DNA of 64,000 bases from Trichopria drosophilae. Lineage: Eukaryota > Arthropoda > Insecta > Hymenoptera > Diapriidae. The DNA lies in contig CM059583.1 in assembly GCA_030407085.1 (NCBI GenBank), positions 43,741,001 to 43,805,000 of the forward strand, in the 5' to 3' direction. Below, piece by piece: positions 60,501-64,000 of the stretch; positions within the stretch are counted from its first letter, which is position 1; each line of letters begins with the position of its first letter. The translations under genes were made by a program, and so were the position numbers. Below the pieces are notes generated by a model. That model did no database searches and had not been told where the DNA came from. It saw only the letters and a list, made by a program, of their open reading frames with translations.

Positions 60501-63500
60501 TTTTTTGAGCGCTTATCTTCATAAAAATTTATAGCATGGAAATGTTTCTATAGAACATAACAATTTCAAGAAATCTTAATTTTTGGATGTGCCTCATTTA
60601 TAACAAATTTGACACGTATTTTAATATTGATGTTTTCAGCGTCACTCGTTTTAAAAAACTATATTATCAGGTACCACATTTACAAATTAATTGATGACCC
60701 AGTTTATGGCCGCGTTAACGGTTTATCCAATTGTCTTAAAGATTTATCCAGATCGCTCAATAAATCAGTAACGAAATATAGGAGATAGCTCGGAAGATAG
60801 GTACAAATTATTTTTAATAAGAATGAGAAGTACGTGTTTCATGCCAATTTACGTTCCCTAGGCCACAATAAAATATAAAATTACTGTTGGAATACTAAAT
60901 AGAAGGGTACAAGAACATTTTTGCAGAGAAATGTTATCGTTTAACCCTTTTCACACGGTGGCTACCGGAATTCAGTTGAAAATTTGAGTTTTAAACACAA
61001 AATAATGCTTTTGCGCCCCATTTTTAAATCCAATTTAAGCGGGAGTTAAAGAAGTGTTTAACATTGTATTTAAGTCAATATTTATTTAATATAACATTTT
61101 ATAAACAAATTAACAACTAAAAATCATCATTTTTATAGAAAAAATGCCTTCGCCAGCAAATGTTCAATTGGATTGAGATGAAACGGGCTATTCGGGGGTT
61201 TTTGGGGTCGTTGATTCCGAACCTGAATTCAGATTTTGAAAATTTAAAATGGCGGCTTCAATATGGCCGATCAAAAATGTTAAAAATTACCTGAACGAGA
61301 TGAACCTGGGTACTCGGGGGTTTTCGGGGTCACTGATTACGAATCTGAACTCAGATTTCAGATGAAAAATGGTTCATCAGAAAAATGTGTGCCGGAAAGG
61401 GTTAAAATAATAGTTTATCAAATTTGTTTAAATAACAGAGACCAACGAGAGTTAGAATTCCGAAACAAGAATCGTAATTTCGGACGTATTTTTTTATGCT
61501 AAATCCGAAACTGGCTACAGAATTAACCTACCACGTTAGGATTTTGAAATATCCTAGTGCAAAAGATTAAAAACGGAAAATTATTTTTCTTTAACCATTT
61601 CAGATAATTTTTCCAAACTTCCAATTATCGATTTTTTATTAAATTTGATATATTAGTGTTTTTCAGGTCGCTGATTGCGAATCCGCTATCGAAATTTTAA
61701 AATTCAAAATAATAGTGATCAAATTGAATCCATCGTTTGAGGTCAAATTCGTAATCTTCAATCGCATTATTCGCCCCCCCCCCCCTACTCTTATGCCGAT
61801 TTTCATGCACATTTACCAATTTTGCAAGTTTCGATTCGGCATATTGAATCCGCCATTTTGAATTTCGTAAATTTGACAAGTGATTCGTGATCAGCGACCT
61901 CGAAATCCACCAAGTATCGAGTTTCATCTAATTTATTAATTTATTAATTCGGATTTTGATCCGCCATACAGGATCCGCCATTTTGAATTTCGAAAATCTG
62001 ACAATGGATTCGTAATCAGCGATGCCGAAACCCCCCGAGTACCAAATTTGGAGTCAATCACGTGAAAGGAAAAATTCCTGACAAACTATTTGTGTACTTA
62101 TTTATTTGATTAGTCGAGCATTTACAACAATTTAATGACGCGAACTTTTTCATCGTTTTATATACCAACAAAACAAAAAATAATTTGAAAAAGATTATGC
62201 TTCTAAAAATATTTAATTTTTTTTTAAACTGAAAAGTTAAAAGTTCCAGAGATATTCCTATATCAGATCTGCTATGTTGTATTCGCTTAGGACGTCAGAT
62301 TCGTGATCAGCGCTCACAAAAACTCCAATATACGTAGTCCATGACCGGCTCCATAAAAAACAAAGAATTTGTCGACGATATAGCTACCATATTGGATTTG
62401 CCATCTTAAATTTTGCCATTCTGACGATAGTATCTAGATCAGTGATCCGAAAATCCAATAAATAAAATTCCTGAGCAAATTGTATAAGAAACAATGCATT
62501 CTGACGATATTGGATCCGCCATTGTGTATTTTTTAAATCTAACCGTCAGAATCGTGATCAGCGACCTAATAACCCCTATATAAAATCTGTTATCTTCCAG
62601 AATCCATAAAAAAACCTTTAAAACCTGGAGTTTATAAATCTATAAAAAGAACAACCCTTTAAGCCGCCATTTGGATCTGCCATCTTGAAGAAAAATTTTC
62701 TAAGCATGATCTTATTCCTTGAATATTGGGATCAATTTACCGATTGATTTTGTAGAGAAAAAACTCCTTTCCCATTAAAAAATATGAATTTATAAAAGAC
62801 TCTCTTAAAAATTCGTTATTTTGTATGTATTGGTTTAAAAAAGTGAGGTTAAATAACGTTTTTTGGAAATTTTCTCTCCCGCATTCGAAAGAGCGTTCTT
62901 ATAAACATTGGACATTTTTGGAAATGCAGTAAACAGTCATATTTAATGTTAAAAATAAGTTCACTTGGGCCTTAATGGGTTAATAGAATTTTGATTTTGG
63001 TAATAAGGAGCTGAAGGCTATCGCTTCCATGATTTATGTTTTAGAATTGCGATCTCGGAATCATAATAAATTACAGAAACCTTGTTTCCCTAAAAATAGT
63101 CATGGCCTTCATTAAACCACAATACTAGGCTTTATGCAAAAGAGAGGTAATAAACAAGCAAATAACAATAATAAGACTATTAATAATAGTTTATAGTTAT
63201 ATTTACAGATGGTCCTTCCGCGCCTGGCGCTCCAACTGGTCCTTGCTCGCCGTCTTCTCCAGATTCTCCCTATACATAAAAGTAAATTATTATAATTATA
63301 ATTTATGTATAATTAATTTCGGATATATATCATATTTTACATCACATTATATACAAATCTTTGCAAAAAGTAATTACCGGAAATCCTTTATCACCAGGTA
63401 ACCCAATTGGCCCAACAGGTCCTTGTAGTCCCTGCTGACCTTGTTCGCCTGGTTTTCCATCAGCCCCTGGGGTACCGCGTTCGCCGTTATTCCCTTGTTT

Positions 63501-63927
63501 TCCTGGAGAACCAGGCCTTCCCGTAGGACCTCGAACTCCCTTAAAAAGTATTATTTCGTATAAAGACGTTCTGATTGAAAAAACAAGAAACAAAAGTACG
63601 TACATTAATAGTGGTATAAAATACAATTTAAACAAAAATTCCAAAGAAGGGTTAATCCGTCAACCACGGTTTACCATGCACGTGGCTAGGAGTTCGTTGG
63701 ATAACCCTATGCTTTATTTCGAAAAGATAATTGTCGGGAAAATTTACAATTTAGTAGAATTTAATTTATAATATCTTCGGCGTAATTTTGTAAATGTTTC
63801 TTCCAACTGAATTAAAGTAATTATAATTTACAATCTACCTGGGGTCCTGGTAGTCCAGGTCGCCCTGAATCTCCCGGTGCTCCCTTTTGACCAAATGGTC
63901 CCATTATCCCTTGATCACCTTGTTTAC
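48761..63927 (-). CDS. Fibrillar collagen chain, 3' part: end of triple helix and full C-propeptide
   Basis: Eight exons (63927-63839, 63539-63378, 63269-63207, 56842-56470, 55944-55723, 55533-55361, 52586-52365, 48907-48761) join in frame. The gene enters from the right edge. The first four encode 72 uninterrupted Gly-X-Y triplets ending GPPGPPGPP. The last four, with the tail of the fourth, encode a COLFI C-propeptide ending DIGSVCFR. Fibrillar procollagens trimerise through this domain in the ER, and it is removed outside the cell before fibril assembly. Six propeptide cysteines remain instead of the usual eight. CDANC follows directly after the helix. The 162-base exon (3 x 54) is typical of fibrillar genes. 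The clade is not assigned. Confidence 0.95.
49676..49942. mobile_element. TTAA-flanked piggyBac-like MITE, 267 bp
   Basis: TTAA at 49672-49675 and 49943-49946. The left terminus CCCATTAAGGCCCAAGTGAA and the right terminus TTCACTGGGGCCTTAATGGG are near-perfect inverted repeats. The match extends inward over TGATTGTTTACAACATTTCC. The best-preserved small member of the TTAA family here. It lies in a collagen intron. Confidence 0.88.
50817..51650. other. GC-richer block of unknown nature around (CT)38
   Basis: Distinctly less AT-rich than its surroundings, with no recognised domain in any frame. A plus-strand ATG near 51223 (AAGATGGCTTCGAAG) opens a frame that becomes leucine/serine rich only because it crosses the CT repeat. 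It could be an old transposon fragment or an untranslated exon or promoter. Confidence 0.3.
51465..51540. repeat. (CT)38 microsatellite
   Basis: A pure CT tract of 76 bases, preceded by imperfect CT-rich sequence. On the other strand it reads GA, the type bound by GAGA factors, but no promoter is evident nearby. Confidence 0.98.
52365..52586 (-). CDS. Fibrillar collagen, C-propeptide exon 3
   Basis: A 222-base exon after TTACTTGCAAACAG, phase 0. It encodes [60 protein letters not shown] and YEVLTDECK, with donor AAG|GTAATG. FLQLLS and [11 protein letters not shown] are highly conserved COLFI motifs. NVT is the conserved N-glycosylation site. Confidence 0.96.
54674..54904 (+). other. Open frame with acceptor, status uncertain
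   Basis: After TTTTTTTATTCAG a 76-codon frame runs to TAA at 54902-54904. It begins [20 protein letters not shown] and ends [12 protein letters not shown], with five cysteines and one N-glycosylation motif. It looks exon-like and an AATAAA follows at about 55000. However, its last 13 or so codons lie inside the inverted repeat of a MITE-like element, it sits in a collagen intron on the opposite strand, and no upstream exon was found. It may be part of the element or chance. Confidence 0.25.
54864..55236. mobile_element. MITE-like element, 373 bp, about 55 bp inverted ends
   Basis: The left end CAAGTAATGCTACCCAAGTG continues with TACTGACCGATTGCAATTAA. The right end on the other strand reads CAAGTAATGCTACCCAAGTG, then ATACTCGGTGATGACAATTA, and homology continues to GATAAACT. 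Target duplication not clear. It lies in a collagen intron. Confidence 0.75.
55361..55533 (-). CDS. Fibrillar collagen, C-propeptide exon 2 (calcium site region)
   Basis: A 173-base exon after CCGAATGTAG. It encodes [38 protein letters not shown], then [17 protein letters not shown], with donor [17 protein letters not shown] is the COLFI hallmark. The Asp, Asn and later Asp that hold calcium in known propeptides are present, but the Cys of the usual GC pair is Asp here (NAGDP). Confidence 0.95.
55723..55944 (-). CDS. Fibrillar collagen, C-propeptide exon 1
   Basis: A 222-base exon after CTGACTTTCTTTCAG. It encodes [20 protein letters not shown], a charged helical stretch ([19 protein letters not shown], probably the coiled coil that starts trimer formation), then [20 protein letters not shown], ending in phase 1 at CATCTG|GTATTA. 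ARTCREL is the conserved first cysteine. The second cysteine expected a few residues later is replaced (FEAHP). The propeptidase site probably lies before FGND. Confidence 0.93.
56470..56842 (-). CDS. Fibrillar collagen, last triple-helix exon and telopeptide
   Basis: A 373-base exon after AATATTATTCAG. It has 37 perfect triplets from [19 protein letters not shown] to [15 protein letters not shown], then [13 protein letters not shown]. It ends in phase 1 at CTA A|GTGTGT. The two cysteines directly after the helix are placed where they could cross-link the three chains. Plus-strand ORFs over 56521-56740 are shadows of this exon. Confidence 0.95.
58180..58276. mobile_element. Short TTAA-type element, 97 bp, probably internally deleted
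   Basis: TTAA at 58176-58179 precedes CCCATTATGGCCCAACTGAT, nearly the left end of the 49.7 kb MITE. TTAA at 58277-58280 follows GCTAGGAGG. The interior matches the 49.7 kb copy only at its left part. Confidence 0.5.
59299..59875. repeat. Diverged direct repeats, about 110 bp, spaced about 450 bp
   Basis: GGGTCGAAACGTCG, TGATGAAAAAC-like and GACCAAATTCAATA words occur in the same order at 59299-59405 and 59752-59860. Sequence between them at 59410-59510 resembles 54300-54420 (AAGTTCATACAACCTTTT / AAATGCATACAACCTTTT). A short ACGTACGT tract lies at about 59689-59710. Probably parts of one dispersed repeat. Confidence 0.55.
60945..61401. mobile_element. TTAA-flanked element, 457 bp
   Basis: TTAA at 60941-60944 and 61402-61405. 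Termini CCCTTTTCACACGG and CCGGAAAGGG are imperfect inverted repeats. The interior contains GGTCGTTGATTCCGAACCTG and GGTCACTGATTACGAATCTG, two units of the repeat that continues to 62.6 kb. Confidence 0.6.
61200..62570. repeat. Mirrored cluster of GTCGCTGATTACGAATC-type units
   Basis: The motif occurs as GTCGCTGATTNCGAATC-like at about 61207, 61328 and 61668, and as its complement (GATTCGTGATCAGCGAC-like) at about 61883, 61999, 62297, 62434 and 62547. It is accompanied by GGATCCGCCATTTTGAAT words. Units lie about 100-300 bases apart. The switch of orientation is at about 61.78 kb, next to a C11 run. Confidence 0.65.
62770..62979. mobile_element. Truncated copy of the 49.7 kb TTAA MITE
   Basis: The right end TTCACTTGGGCCTTAATGGG is followed by TTAA (62980-62983). 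The interior shares TTAAAAAAGTGAGGTTAA and GCATTCGAAA with 49676-49942. The left terminus is decayed. Confidence 0.7.
63207..63269 (-). CDS. Fibrillar collagen, 63-base triple-helix exon (7 triplets)
   Basis: Acceptor TTATGTATAG, donor TCT|GTAAAT. It encodes [21 protein letters not shown]. Both ends are in phase 0, so it joins its neighbours without disturbing the glycine register. Confidence 0.93.
63378..63539 (-). CDS. Fibrillar collagen, 162-base triple-helix exon (18 triplets)
   Basis: Acceptor TTTTTAAG, donor CCG|GTAATT. It encodes [18 protein letters not shown] through GLPGDKGFP without a break in the Gly-X-Y register. A length of exactly 3 x 54 bases is the classic fibrillar exon size. 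Confidence 0.95.
63839..63927 (-). CDS. Fibrillar collagen, triple-helix exon (10 triplets)
   Basis: An 89-base exon after an ATTATTCAG acceptor, ending CAG|GTAGAT. It starts with the last two bases of a glycine codon (phase 1), then [30 protein letters not shown] split first glycine is unusual for vertebrate fibrillar genes, whose exons start with whole codons. Confidence 0.9.
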
Positions 63928-64000
63928 CTGAATAATTATATTACACTCAGGTAAATATTAATTCAGTATCTGAAAATTATTGTGGAAATAGTAACATGCA

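Larger units (their letters stand above)
56843..63206 (-). other. Collagen intron, 6.4 kb, repeat-rich
   Basis: No exon was found in it. It holds the direct repeats at 59.3 and 59.75 kb, TTAA-type elements at 58180-58276, 60945-61401 and about 62770-62979, and the mirrored repeat cluster at 61.2-62.6 kb (some listed separately). ORFs at 57861-58055, 58280-58883, 59637-60225, 60339-60524 and 61697-61927 have no domain and fall in repeats or AT-rich sequence. Confidence 0.6.

Noticed and set aside
1..64000. CRISPR arrays, operons, tRNA or rRNA genes
   Set aside because: No direct repeats with regular spacers, no polycistronic bacterial layout, and no cloverleaf or rRNA-like sequence recognised.

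Overview
The window is AT-rich animal DNA with small exons, GT-AG introns, canonical AATAAA signals and many decayed mobile elements. The gene content points to an arthropod, most likely an insect: an SLC17-type (sialin / putative inorganic phosphate cotransporter) membrane carrier, a fibrillar collagen, and a CR1/L2-group LINE. Fibrillar collagens are absent from Drosophila but kept in several other insect orders. The order cannot be fixed from sequence alone.

Layout. About 3.9-17.0 kb (minus strand) holds the 5' part of an SLC17-family transporter: four coding exons that join in frame into 150 codons, running off the left edge, with an 8.4 kb first intron. At 17.3-17.4 kb a short minus-strand open exon ending in a stop may be the last exon of an unidentified upstream gene. 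From 17.4 to 40.9 kb I see no convincing gene. This stretch is AT-rich and holds fold-back elements, MITEs, microsatellites and one GC-richer block (32.3-33.07 kb). About 40.9-45.7 kb is a nearly complete minus-strand non-LTR retrotransposon (ORF1 with a PHD-like finger and FP-like C-terminus, ORF2 with endonuclease and reverse transcriptase). It is followed by a pogo-like MITE and a purine-rich minisatellite. At 47.67-48.17 kb a plus-strand two-exon gene encodes a very small single-pass membrane protein, or the membrane-anchored end of a larger one. From 48.5 kb to the right edge the minus strand carries the 3' part of a fibrillar collagen gene: four triple-helix exons, then a complete COLFI C-propeptide split over the last five exons. 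The collagen and the small membrane gene converge, with polyadenylation signals about 300 bases apart.

The most unusual feature is the density of long inverted-repeat (fold-back) elements. Six have CC(C)...GG(G)-type termini flanked by TTAA or a near match on both sides, in the manner of the piggyBac superfamily. Three of these are about 1 kb palindromes with arms of several hundred bases. Another fold-back element has arms made of degenerate C4A4/G4T4-type, telomere-like repeats. Other points of note: the LINE's ORF1 and ORF2 lie in one reading frame split by a single UGA with no usable AUG for ORF2, and the collagen C-propeptide lacks exactly the two cysteines that normally link chains while keeping the three intrachain pairs.

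All exon calls rest on reading splice sites and frame continuity by eye. No database search or alignment program was available.
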